A stretch of DNA of 64,000 bases from Owenia fusiformis (Eukaryota > Annelida > Polychaeta > Sabellida > Oweniidae): NCBI GenBank assembly GCA_903813345.2, contig CAIIXF020000001.1, forward strand, positions 53,211,885 through 53,275,884, written 5' to 3'. Position 1 is the first letter of the stretch. Every line of letters starts with the position of its first letter. The position numbers and the translations under genes are program-made. The notes under the pieces are model-generated. The model was not told the DNA's origin. It ran no database searches and saw only the letters and a list, made by a program, of their open reading frames with translations. Shown here in pieces: positions 35,229 to 45,557 of the stretch.

Positions 35229-37010
35229 ATGTTCGGCAATATTAGTAATAATATGACCATGTGTCATCACAACGAGACTAACAACTCCTGCCAAGAGACA
35301 GAACATTCAACTCCAAATAAGGCTATAGGACCATACATTTTTCGCTGTACCCTTTCGCTGATGATAGTAACACTGCATAGTCTTAAAATCATAACAGTTG
35401 CCAGAACCAGACATTTACAAACAGTTTCAAACTTCTTTAAATGTGGATTATCCATTGGAGGGATCTTGCTTGGATTATCTACACTTTCACATGCTGTCTT
35501 AGATATGACACACACATTGGAGCAGGCTAGTACATGTAACATAATAATGCTATGTATATGTACAGCAGCAGGTGTCACTATGTCCAACGTTCTTCTGATG
35601 TACGTTGAGGTGTTTCTTGTCACACATTATACAATAATGAATCGCCAAGTTTTCTCTCGGAGATTTGCAGTATTGCTTGTTGTGGCAACATGGTTGCTAT
35701 GGGTGTTACTTGGATTGGTATTAGGAGTTGCATTGCCGACACAGGACACTGTAATATCTAATGACAATATCTGCCATCTAAATAATGGCCAAATATCAAA
35801 GACATATGTACTGACGCTTTGTGTGTTGGTAATTGCACATGTTCTGGCTCTGATTATACTACAGATAGCGATAATTCTGCGAATCAGAGCTCATGCCAAT
35901 AAATTCAATGTCAAAAGAGAATTCCCATCCAATATTTGTTTCATGGGTCCTAACTTGGGCTCTCCAAGTAGTACATGTATTTCCAGTTCTCAATTAAACA
36001 ATGTGACACATTTCAAATTTTCAGCAGAGGCAGTTCAAACATTGATGGATGCTAAATCATTGGCTGAACCAATGGTAGAATCCTTGTTTGCTGAACCAAT
36101 AGTGGAATCTAACGCATTGTCTGAACCAAATTTTAAAGCTAAATCATTGTCTGTACCAATTGTGAAAGCTAACTCATTGTCTGTACCAATTGTGAAAGCT
36201 AACTCATTGGCTATACCAAATGTGAAAGATAAATCATTGGCTGTACCAATTGTGAAAGCTAACTCATTGGCTATACCAAATGTGAAAGATAAATCATTGG
36301 CTGTACCAAATGTGAAGGCAAACTCATTGGCTGAACCAAATGTGAAAGCTAAAGCATTGGCTGTACCAATTGTGAAAGCTAACTCATTGGCTATACCAAA
36401 TGTGAAAGATAAATCATTGGCTGTACCAAATGTGAAGGCAAACTCATTGGCTGAACCAAATGTGAAAGCTAAAGCATTGGCTATACCAAATGTGAAAGTT
36501 AAATCATTGGCTGTACCAAATATGAAAGCTAAAGCATTGACTGTACCAAATGTGAAAGCTCAATCATTGGTTATACCAAATGTGAAAGCTAAATCATTGA
36601 CTAAAGAAAATGAAGAAGCTTCCTCATTGGCTGAATCAAATGTGAAAATAACCCAATTGACTCAAGATGAAGGGAAAGTTAATCCATTGCCTCTAAATGA
36701 AAATAATCTGGATGTGAATGTAGCAAGGCGTCAAGCAAATATCAAAATTTACAAAAAGTGGATGTGTCGTGTCTCAAAGCTTGTGCGTCAAATGACTGCC
36801 ATACTTGTCTCATTCTTAATATGCTACATCCCCTTTTTGGTGATAACTCTCCTCAATATAAGCACAAAACTAAAACAAGAAGGGGTGACTAACATCATAT
36901 CATCAAGCATGATAGGAATAAACCCTATCCTCAACTTTATTGTATTTGTTACAGTTAATGAGAAGTTCAGGGCAGCTTTGATTAAGGTGTTACAATGTAA
37001 AAAACAATGA
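35229..37010 (+). CDS. rhodopsin-like GPCR with repeat-expanded third intracellular loop
   Basis: 593 residues from ATG 35229. The extracellular N-terminus has NxS/T sites at residues 4, 8, 15 and 18. Hydrophobic segments are at about 34-58, 68-93, 103-132, 146-170, 192-217, 522-543 and 553-576. Family marks seen: Cys103 at the top of TM3 with Cys182 in the second extracellular loop, Trp155 in TM4, CYIP at 532-535 (variant of CWxP) and NPILN at 565-569 (variant of NPxxY). Divergent points: no Asp in TM2 and no D/ERY after TM3 (VTHY instead). Residues 275-473 are about twenty 10-residue repeats with consensus A-N/K-S-L-A-V/I/E-P-N/I-V-K inside a ~300-residue third loop. The ligand is unknown. 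The coding region is a single exon and AATAAA lies at 37349. Confidence 0.8.
   Translation: MFGNISNNMTMCHHNETNNSCQETEHSTPNKAIGPYIFRCTLSLMIVTLHSLKIITVARTRHLQTVSNFFKCGLSIGGILLGLSTLSHAVLDMTHTLEQASTCNIIMLCICTAAGVTMSNVLLMYVEVFLVTHYTIMNRQVFSRRFAVLLVVATWLLWVLLGLVLGVALPTQDTVISNDNICHLNNGQISKTYVLTLCVLVIAHVLALIILQIAIILRIRAHANKFNVKREFPSNICFMGPNLGSPSSTCISSSQLNNVTHFKFSAEAVQTLMDAKSLAEPMVESLFAEPIVESNALSEPNFKAKSLSVPIVKANSLSVPIVKANSLAIPNVKDKSLAVPIVKANSLAIPNVKDKSLAVPNVKANSLAEPNVKAKALAVPIVKANSLAIPNVKDKSLAVPNVKANSLAEPNVKAKALAIPNVKVKSLAVPNMKAKALTVPNVKAQSLVIPNVKAKSLTKENEEASSLAESNVKITQLTQDEGKVNPLPLNENNLDVNVARRQANIKIYKKWMCRVSKLVRQMTAILVSFLICYIPFLVITLLNISTKLKQEGVTNIISSSMIGINPILNFIVFVTVNEKFRAALIKVLQCKKQ
36051..36647 (+). 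repeat. coding minisatellite, 30-bp unit, GPCR loop
   Basis: About 20 in-frame units of 30 bp (one of 27 bp), typically AACTCATTGGCTATACCAAA followed by TGTGAAAGCT. Central units (about 36170-36480) are nearly identical and form a higher-order block of three or four units that is itself repeated. Outer units are more diverged, the usual picture of expansion by unequal exchange. The frame is kept throughout. Confidence 0.9.
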
Positions 37011-37069
37011 ACTACAGTACAGACGATGTTCTTAAATTAAAAACTCAGTGATAAGTGGATAATTGTATA

Positions 37070-37212
37070 ATATACTCCTCATAAAAAGTGTGCCATTGGT
37101 TAACTTGATTTCTACCATTTTATAAACCTATTGTAACAGAGAAATTAAATTGAACATTTTCTGGATTAGGATTAAAAAAATACTGGTCCTCAACTTTTTT
37201 TGAGGAGTATAT
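37070..37212. mobile_element. mariner-like MITE in the GPCR 3' region
   Basis: Inverted ends TATACTCCTCATAAAAAGT and ACTTTTTTTGAGGAGTATA, about 143 bp apart overall, within TA-rich flanks. The short interior has no coding capacity. It lies 60 bp after the GPCR stop and before the AATAAA at 37349, so it would be part of the 3' UTR. Confidence 0.65.
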
Positions 37213-37348
37213 TATATGAAGCACTGGAATCTATATATATTTGTGTATTACATTTTTGTCTATCAATATAAATGTTTTACATTTGTTCTGAATATCCTTA
37301 GAATCTGCATACTTGAAATTTTTATGTTGTGTTAGAATTTATCTACAC

Positions 37349-37354
37349 AATAAA
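37349..37354 (+). terminator. candidate poly(A) signal of the GPCR gene
   Basis: AATAAA, about 340 nt after the stop codon and downstream of the MITE. Confidence 0.45.
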
Positions 37355-38114
37355 GAGGTAAAACTAAATTGTTCATACTAAATACCTTTAATCTTAAAGG
37401 GAGTCTAAGACTGATATACATGAGTGTCACGTCAAATTAACACCACTGATTGGTTGAAAAATATTTATTGTTTATGTAACAGAAACAAAATGGATGACTC
37501 AATATTTCAAAGCACCCTTTGAACAACGAAATTAGGTTTGTTTTTCTACAGCAGGATAAAGAAATACATGTACATGTAGAATGTATGTCTATTTGTGACA
37601 AATGACAGGATGTGGGTAATATATGATTATTATTTTATTCTCCAGGGTACAAATAGCCAGTAAAGATACTATAAAGATGGCAGAAACAGACTATATTTTA
37701 TACATGGCTAACCCTCAGGAGAAAATGGGACATAACTTGAAACAAGCAGATACTCCTGGCAAGTAAACATTAGAGTGCATAGATGACCTACATAGGATTT
37801 CGGGGCATATGTGCCCTGCTCTCTGTCACCACATAAGGAGATATTTATACAAGTATAGATTCTTAATGATATGGGTATAACTAAGGGGTCATCACATATG
37901 TTTTTTACCAAATTCTGTAAAAAATGAGACAATTAAGTGACCTTCTTATGTACCTTGAAAAGGTAGATCACTATTTATTTTCTCATTTAATAATTTAAAT
38001 AAATACCCCTATACTTACATTATTGCATTCTTTGTGCAAAATCGAAAGATGCACACCATGGTGAGAATGAGTTTATTTGAAAATAACATGCAACTTCAGT
38101 TTGGATGCCATTAT
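37355..38114. other. non-coding, nothing recognised
   Basis: Intergenic sequence with no supported features. Confidence 0.4.
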
Positions 38115-38370
38115 ATATGTATTCATTTATAAAGGGAGGGGATCTACTTATTAACAAAAATGATTATGAGTATAAGTAAGAGGGAAACTATTAAGATGAC
38201 CCCAAAAGTCAAAATTGATGTCATTAAATTTTTGATCATGTAGAAATTCATAAAAAAAATTCAAAATATGTTTTCATTTATAATGGGAGGGGATCTACTT
38301 ATTAACAAAAATGGATTATGAGTATAAGTAAGAGGGAAACTATTGAGATGACCCCAAAAGTCAAAATTGA
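38115..38370. repeat. direct duplication of ~104 bp, period ~152 bp
   Basis: 38115-38218 and 38267-38370 are nearly identical (both contain GGGAGGGGATCTACTTATTA and GATGACCCCAAAAGTCAAAA), separated by about 48 nt of AT-rich sequence. Few substitutions, so a fairly young local duplication. Confidence 0.8.
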
Positions 38371-38893
38371 CTCCAACCTGCATGTAACACTTTGAAAATG
38401 TGTTTTGACGTAAAGTGCATGGATGTTAGCAGGGTCAGTAACTGTATCATTTACACAGTCATGAATCTACTTAAATATTGATACATGTACATGACTCTGT
38501 CATCAAATTATCAATTTGTACTTTCATTGTAACAGACATTAGATGGAACTTAGTGTCAATTTGTTGAAACTTTGTGATAGCTGTGTCACAACTCCAGTGT
38601 AAACTACTTTCACTAAGTGGATGTACTGGTAATGTATGATTGATTAGCTCATATGTGTCTATAACATGGGAAGTTATATTTTACTCTGTCTCAACATGTT
38701 TATTTACAATTGTTAATAAATGTTTTGTACCAACTACCCCAAGATATTATTGTTTTAGATTTTAATTTGTTCTTGGAGAGTGGCTGTAACATGTGCAATT
38801 AAATAATCACACCCCCTCTTTAAGTCTGGCAACCAAAAGAAAAATCTGCAAATATAAACAGTCCTTATCTAAGAGAGACTTCCAGTTGCCAAA
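38371..38893. other. non-coding, nothing recognised
   Basis: Intergenic sequence with no supported features. Confidence 0.4.
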
Positions 38894-38903
38894 CTTTGGA
38901 GAG

Positions 38904-39454
38904 GGTTCACCCCAGTTGTCCGAAACCCAGTTGTCCGAAACCCAGTTGTCTGAAACCCAATTGTCCGAAACCCATTACTCCGAAAAATATAGTCATAATT
39001 CACTAGAGAAAGGGGAGACGTACTTCAGCTTAGGCCAGTTTCATGCCATTTATTTGGCCAAATTAATGGCATGGACGCATTCTGATGTTCATAGATCTCT
39101 ATCTCTCACTTTGAATTGCATCCATTGCACGCGTTACCAGACTGGCAGGAACGGGGGATTTTTTTACATTGTGATTCTAAAAAAAGGTTATCAAAATACA
39201 ATATATATTAAGGAACAGTTTATCTTATCTTCTTCAATCTCTTTTATATAGGCAAAATAAAATGAATCATTTTGTTGGAACGTTATTCCAATGTTATGTT
39301 GTGATTCGCAGAGGTTGCGACAACGAGATTCGTTTAAAAAAATTGTATTTTTCAAATAAGATCCCCCTAATTTTCGGAGAACTGGGTTTCGGACAACTGG
39401 GTTTCGGAAAACTGGGTTTCGGAGAACTGGGTTTCGGACAACTGGGTTGACCCC
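38904..39454. mobile_element. Mutator-like non-autonomous element with tandem-repeat termini
   Basis: 551 bp flanked by a perfect 10-bp duplication CTTTGGAGAG (38894-38903 and 39455-39464). The left terminus is GGTTCACC followed by four tandem CAGTTGTCCGAAACCC units. The right terminus has about five inverted units (GGGTTTCGGACAACTG and variants GGAGAACTG, GGAAAACTG) and ends GGTTGACCCC. Inverted similarity continues inwards through ACTCCGAAAAAT / ATTTTCGGAGAA. A 9-10-bp duplication with long TIRs fits the Mutator (MULE) superfamily best. No transposase frame. Confidence 0.75.
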
Positions 39455-39739
39455 CTTTGGAGAGCTTTGGAGGAGAATGTATTAAATCTCATAGATGGGC
39501 AGTTATTCTTATTGGCATGAGATTGAGAAATTGCGACTTGAAATTTAAGTGGTAACACTAAGTTATATAACCTGCTTCAAACAATTTATCTAATTGATTT
39601 GCAACCACATTGACTCATGACTGACCAGGTATGATATGCTGCAGCACATTTTGCTCCATTTGAAGTTATTTAACATACTATATTGGTCTTGATAACACAT
39701 GGAAAATTAGTCATACTGTATGAGGCCCAACCGTCATTA

Positions 39740-42280
39740 TGTGACGATCCTTCAGATTACTTTGAGCATGGTTATGTAATCGCCTTGAAGGATTGTCACT
39801 TTGTTTAACTTTTTGCTCTTCACTTTATCAATTGTGCTTTTAGTTACTCAATATTTAAAGAGTTATGAAATAATTTAAATTCTGTAAAAGGGTAGTACTT
39901 TGGCTATACTCTTAAAGTATGGTTAAAGTTTAATCATTTTACTCTATATTTATATTTAGGTTAATAACCTTCTCTTGTGTTTTTCATGTAATATTATTTA
40001 CAGGATTAATGTCAACATATATATTTTGTTTATAATAAGAGTTTAATCTGAAGGTTTTAGGCCCAGTTTCATGTTTAATGTTATGTTACAAACTTTTTAG
40101 AAAGGGCAGTTGTCTGGGTTTGTTTTCAAAATCCAAAGTGAGGCTTATTAAGCTTGATTTAAGTAAATAAGCACGTTTTAAGTGAATTGTCTTTTTCTGG
40201 GCTTTTATGATTCGAATTCAAGCCGGCCAGACATGGAAAACATTTTGTGGAATTTTAAACATTAAATCGTCACTAAAATTGGATATTTATATTGCCGCAG
40301 ATAAACCAACTTAGGTGTACGAGTTGGTAAAGGTAATTGACTTGATTTAATTGTATTTTTGCAGAGTTCTAGTCTTTGAAAAGAAGTATCTGTACACTTG
40401 ATTTTTTCCTTAATTTTATTTATTTGCCTTGTGAACATCCCATGTTTAAATTGTCGCAGGGATTGTTAAGGAACATTTGACAAGGTTAACGCAAAGTTAC
40501 ACGCAGAGTTTTTGTCTTAAAGAACCTATGTAACTTATTAACCAGCGTCGAAAGCAAGGTCCCGGGGTTCTTACGAAATCTTCCATACAACATCCCCACA
40601 GGAAATCGTTTAGGAATATTTGACAAGGTGTACGAAAAGTTACGGTCTTTACGAACCTAATGTAACTTGCTCTAAACCAGAGTCAACTGCAAATTCCAGG
40701 GGTTCATAGACATCTCTATACGACATTCCCCCCCCCCATCCAGCTTGGGACTGATTTAGTTTGTTCACAGGGTAAATTTTATTGATACACTAGAAATACT
40801 CCTTTGTCTATTTGTATGTTAAATTCTGGGTAATTTAAAGTTGAAATCCCGGGCTTATGGGACCATTATCAAACAACTGATCATTGAAGTACTTTTAAGG
40901 GTCATGGTCATTCGAACCCCATTTTCGGACTTAAGACACCCCCTCCCCTTCTAGTTTTCCATGTCTGGTCTAATTCTATGTTAACCACATTCTAATTCAT
41001 TATAGATACTAGAATACTTTTAAAATACTGTTTCCCATTTGTTTGTCAATTGTACCATAGTCTGATAGTGGCAAAATTATTTCCCACTTTTCATGTGAGT
41101 AGTATAGAGAGTTGATTTCAACCCCACCAGGGATTATATAAAATTGCACTGTTGAGTTACATTGTTGGAAAAAGACACATTTTAGGCTTTATTGCAAATT
41201 GTTTAACTGAACTTCCATTAGCTGTGCTGTTTTATGCATGTTTGGTTTGAGAGATTATTTACTTGATATACCATCTCGGCAGTACTGAATTGTGTAATGT
41301 TTCTGTAGATTAGTAAATAGAAATAGAGTCGTTTTTATACATTATATGAAAATCCACAGAATATCTCTTGTTGTGTTCGATTGTTTATATATATGTTAGA
41401 AAATTCCCCTTTCATTTTATCTGAAGTAGATTCTGGATTCAAAATAGATTCCGACTAAATTCCAGGTGACTTAAGTGATACTAACATTCAAGCAACAAGC
41501 TTTATCTTAGCTCATATTTGCTAAGGGCTTCTTTGAATAACAATCACTCACAATAAGTCATACATATATTTTCCCAGAAACTATGCAATAGTGCAAAGCT
41601 AAAGTACAATCCAGGATCTTACTTTCTTATTTAACTCTTGTCTTACATGTCTTATTGATAATATTAGTGAGAATTTCATTCACCCTAATGAGTTTGACAG
41701 ACTCTTGATTTGAAATAGCCCTACTTTAATTCTTACAAAATCTCCCATTTTAAGTGTGAACAGTGAGCTTTATATACAGCTCGAAGTCCATTGTAGCCCC
41801 CAGTGGCTAAGACTTCTACCTGGTTATACTCACACCCTAACATTATACTTATTTGATACAACTGAACACTGGGCACATTCAGAATCTGGAGTCTGTTGCC
41901 ATTCGCCTTTATGAGACAAACAACTTACATTGAAAACTGACAAATCTTACTTAGTCTATATTCAGATTTTGTTATCCCGTAATTGTTTTCCCGAAATTGT
42001 CCCACTTCATCCCAATTATTTTTATCCCAGAATTTATCCCTAAAATTTTATCCCTAATTTATCCCTAAATTTTCATCGCAAAATTTATCCCAATTTGATC
42101 CCATTTTGTTATGATACTGTGAACACGGATGTTGTTCAATTAAATAGGGATACACATTTCAACTTTTACTTGAACTTGTCCCGAAACTAAATTAATTAAA
42201 ACATCAAATCAAACTATTGATTCTTAGACTGTATTCTGTTTACGACCCCCAAACCACGCTACCACACGAGGGTCGTGACA
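39740..42280 (+). repeat. 5' LTR (2,541 bp)
   Basis: Very long for an LTR. It contains a candidate TATA box TATATAAA (41135-41142), a diverged internal duplication (about 40450-40600 and 40601-40738, both with ATTTGACAAGG, AAAGTTAC and a GGGGTTC followed by CATAC/TATACGACAT), and a tract near 41972-42100 where TTTATCCC and ATCCCTAAA motifs recur about seven times. Confidence 0.9.
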
Positions 42281-42410
42281 GAAATGTTGGCCTAGCGGTG
42301 TGATGTAATACTTGACGTATTGACCCAAGCCCAGTTTAACGCCATTACTTACGTTTATGCTAATTTTCACTCATTAATATTCAAAGGGAGATCATTAACT
42401 GTAATCAACA
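42281..42410 (+). other. 5' leader with candidate primer-binding site
   Basis: The LTR is followed by GAAATGTTGGCCTAGCGGTG. No canonical primer-binding site abuts the LTR; the first TGG is at 42288-42290. TTGGCCTAGCGGT looks more like the sense D-arm of a tRNA than its complement. The priming mechanism is therefore unclear. Confidence 0.35.
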
Positions 42411-45400
42411 ATGTCGGAAAAGTCGGACATCTTTAATCTCGCAAAGCGCACCCCATTAGCCATGTCCGAATCCACTGAAAGACCCTTATCTAGCCAAAAA
42501 TCACAGGCGGAAGCTTTTGACAATATTGTCCCCGGGTGGTTTGATGATTCTGAAGTTGTATTGGGCCATCAACACCTTAATGAACAAGAGTTGAAATTGG
42601 CTCAAGACGATACACTTCCACTTGAATCATCAGCAACTACACCACCCCAATTAAAGAGACCATATTTTAAGGTTTCTCCGCCTGTCAAATTGACGCGCAT
42701 TCATAAAATACCGTTAGATAGGCCTAGACCACTTCCCAAGGGTAGGTTGTTTAACACCCTGCTTAAAATGGTTAAGCAGGACACTAAAAACCCAAAAAGT
42801 GACATGAATTTGGTATCTTCAAAAAATGGTGAAAAAAGTGTGAGTAGTAGAGGTGGGGCATATGAACCCCCCATAGCTGGTGTACCTGGGTCCCTTGAAA
42901 AGGAAACCTTGATGGGTGCTTATGGGGGAATGCCATCTAAAACATCTCCTTTAAAGCCTCTTCCAGCCAATGGAACAAGAGCTACTGCTAAACAAGCTTT
43001 TTCACCCCTCAGTTTAGCCCCCTATTTAAAAACGGATTTAGGGCCTAATGATCAAAGAGTTTTACACCCTAAGTATGAAAGGAAAAGTGATTCTCAAATT
43101 GCTAAGTCCTCTGAATTGCAAAAGCCATTGGAAAAACTGTCAACAAGGGGAACATTCCAATTTAGAAAACCCTTAGATGTCCAAACACACCCTCATGCTT
43201 ACCCTGGTAAACCGTCCAGTGCATCTACTCATACAGCTGGTAGAAAGTCTGGACAGGGTTTAATGACATCCACAAAGGTTTCTACTCATGGAAGATCTGC
43301 AAGCCATGACAGTTTTTCTGATTCAAACCAAAGCAAACATTCAATGCATACTTCTCCTCTATTATCAACTGCGAATCGGAAAAATGAGCCACAGAGCTGG
43401 CCAAACAAACTTCAGTCCTCTCCATTTAGACCCTTACTTCCCCCAATTAAGATAACTGACATTCCCAGATTTAGACCAAAGATCCCAAATTTCTCTCATG
43501 ATTTGACACTGAATCTTCCAATAAATGTCAAACAAGAGAGAAAAGATGACAATACAAAGCCAAATTATAATTTGATGGGTCATTCTAGCAAATTGGGAGT
43601 AGTAAAGGATGTGCAAGTCAACTACCAGGTTCCACCCCTTCCTCCGGTGCTACCAGTACCTCATGAGAGTGACATGCTCCAGGAAGCATATGGGAGTGAA
43701 CTGTTAAAACAGACTTTGCAAAGCTCTTTACTGATCCCATCTGATAGAATACCACTCTCAATGTGTAATGACCTTAAATACACAAGAGGTTTGCCTAAAG
43801 AGGCACTATCAGCTGATGAGTCATATGATCTCAACAGGGATTTCCAGCTTCCAAATGTCCCTGAAGTAACAAAAGAGATTACTCAATTAAGTGAACCTAA
43901 CAAGTTGAAACATGCTGAATTTTTAACTGAGCAGACTGTCCCATACTCGGATATTAAGTCCAAACGTTATGAATGTATGCATCAACCCGAAAGTACCTTT
44001 TGTAGACAAGATTTAAAGAGGCCTAATGATAGAGTTTTATGTGAATCTAGTAAATCCCCTCCTTGCAAAATCCAAGTTGTTGATAGATCTGATATGTTCA
44101 GTTTATCAGACAAATCATCTCAAAGCACTAAGTTTTCTGCCAATCGCAGACAGCCATATTGTCTACCCAAAAGTGTGGATCAGACCTATGATTCAGATTT
44201 GGAGACACATTCATGGCTTGATGCTCAAATACCTGGCTATAACAGAAGTGCCTTGCCCTCCCATGAGATGTCAGCCCAGGATGCTTGTAGTGTGTGCACA
44301 CCTTGTCAAAAATTCCCCTTCAAACAGGGGGTAAACGAGGATTATGCTAGATCCTCCCGAGCTGAATCACTATTCCCCTCTCCAGAATATGAAACCGCTG
44401 TTGAATTTTCTGACCGAGATTATGTAGAATATAGTATGAAATGCCCATCTTACCATACAAAAACTAGACAAAGGCCATTTTACTACATGAATGATTCTGA
44501 TGAGTATGAATCTGCTATGGAAAATAGTTTACCTCCCCTTAGATCTACAGTTATGAGTAGATCAAAAGTGAATCCAAGTTCCCCTGGTCTCTACAGACGG
44601 ATCGAAAAACCCAATGATCTGTTTATATCCAGTCCTAATACATCTGATCAGGAATCCTGTACTGGACTTGAAAAGCAAAGAAGAGGTACTTCGTTTTCTA
44701 GAAAGGAAATGAAAGCACCACTTTTCACTGGAAAGTGCAGTCTCTCAGCTTTTCTTATCCAATTTAGACTTGTCTCTAACATAAATGGTTGGACAGATGA
44801 AGAATCTGCCATCTTAATGGTGAGGAGTCTTGAAGGAGAGGCTGTCAATGTTTTAGATGATTTGGATGATGAAGACCTGCCAACCTTATCTAATATCATA
44901 AATGTCCTGAAAATTAACTATGAACCCCCTGAACAAAGTAACCATGCCCGTGCCGAGCTTAAACATAAGTTAAGGGGCAATAATGAGCCTCTTGAAAAGT
45001 TAGCCCATGATATAAGAAAATTGTCAAGACAAGCTTTTGGGAAGTCAAGCATGTCAAAGAAGACAATTGATGACCTAGCTACACAGGCCTTCATTGATGC
45101 TTTGAATAATGAAGAACTGGAATCCAAGCTTTCTTTTTCTAACCCTAAAACCCTCAATGAAGCTCTTACCATGGCTTTACAATATGAGGCTTTCTTCAAG
45201 GGAAGAAAGAAGAGACTTGAAAGTTTCCAAGACCCTGGTATATGTGCTACTCCAACTCCCGTTCAGGTTAACTCATCTACCTCATTATCTCTTTCTGAGA
45301 ATGATGTGATGGAAATAGTTGAGCAAAAGATAGAGGCTTTAGCCAGAAATCTGACTCAAACTATAACAAAGGAGAAACCTGATTCCAAACTGAAAAGAAA

Positions 45401-45557
45401 ATACTGTAAAATATGTGACTCTGGAAGTCATTCAGTATTTGATTGTACCAAAAGACATCCAAACTCCAAAGTTCCTGGAGCCACAGTATGCTTCTATTGT
45501 GGCCAGGACACTCACTCTGTAAATTCCTGCCCCTCCCTTAAGGGTAGGTTAAGTTAG
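42411..45557 (+). CDS. gag: retrotransposon Gag with capsid domain and two CCHC zinc knuckles
   Basis: 1,048 residues from ATG 42411, uninterrupted. Residues 1 to about 760 are Ser/Pro/Lys-rich and low in predicted structure, much longer than the usual matrix-like region. Residues about 766-935 (KAPLFTGKCSLSAFLIQF, through GW and LEGEAVNVL, to EALTMALQYEAFF) match the Ty3/gypsy-type capsid pattern. Residues 999-1012 (CKICDSGSHSVFDC) and 1027-1040 (CFYCGQDTHSVNSC) are CX2CX4HX4C zinc knuckles that would bind RNA. The frame stops eight residues after the second knuckle, with no protease or polymerase in any frame. It would assemble particles and package RNA, with enzymes supplied by a relative. 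The intact frame fits recent activity. Confidence 0.85.
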   Translation: MSEKSDIFNLAKRTPLAMSESTERPLSSQKSQAEAFDNIVPGWFDDSEVVLGHQHLNEQELKLAQDDTLPLESSATTPPQLKRPYFKVSPPVKLTRIHKIPLDRPRPLPKGRLFNTLLKMVKQDTKNPKSDMNLVSSKNGEKSVSSRGGAYEPPIAGVPGSLEKETLMGAYGGMPSKTSPLKPLPANGTRATAKQAFSPLSLAPYLKTDLGPNDQRVLHPKYERKSDSQIAKSSELQKPLEKLSTRGTFQFRKPLDVQTHPHAYPGKPSSASTHTAGRKSGQGLMTSTKVSTHGRSASHDSFSDSNQSKHSMHTSPLLSTANRKNEPQSWPNKLQSSPFRPLLPPIKITDIPRFRPKIPNFSHDLTLNLPINVKQERKDDNTKPNYNLMGHSSKLGVVKDVQVNYQVPPLPPVLPVPHESDMLQEAYGSELLKQTLQSSLLIPSDRIPLSMCNDLKYTRGLPKEALSADESYDLNRDFQLPNVPEVTKEITQLSEPNKLKHAEFLTEQTVPYSDIKSKRYECMHQPESTFCRQDLKRPNDRVLCESSKSPPCKIQVVDRSDMFSLSDKSSQSTKFSANRRQPYCLPKSVDQTYDSDLETHSWLDAQIPGYNRSALPSHEMSAQDACSVCTPCQKFPFKQGVNEDYARSSRAESLFPSPEYETAVEFSDRDYVEYSMKCPSYHTKTRQRPFYYMNDSDEYESAMENSLPPLRSTVMSRSKVNPSSPGLYRRIEKPNDLFISSPNTSDQESCTGLEKQRRGTSFSRKEMKAPLFTGKCSLSAFLIQFRLVSNINGWTDEESAILMVRSLEGEAVNVLDDLDDEDLPTLSNIINVLKINYEPPEQSNHARAELKHKLRGNNEPLEKLAHDIRKLSRQAFGKSSMSKKTIDDLATQAFIDALNNEELESKLSFSNPKTLNEALTMALQYEAFFKGRKKRLESFQDPGICATPTPVQVNSSTSLSLSENDVMEIVEQKIEALARNLTQTITKEKPDSKLKRKYCKICDSGSHSVFDCTKRHPNSKVPGATVCFYCGQDTHSVNSCPSLKGRLS

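Noticed and set aside
41796-41830. tRNA-like A box in the large LTR
   Set aside because: GTGGCTAAGACTTC resembles an A box but no B box follows at the right distance.
43434-45309. Several open frames of 60-102 codons on both strands
   Set aside because: Shadows of the Gag reading frame.
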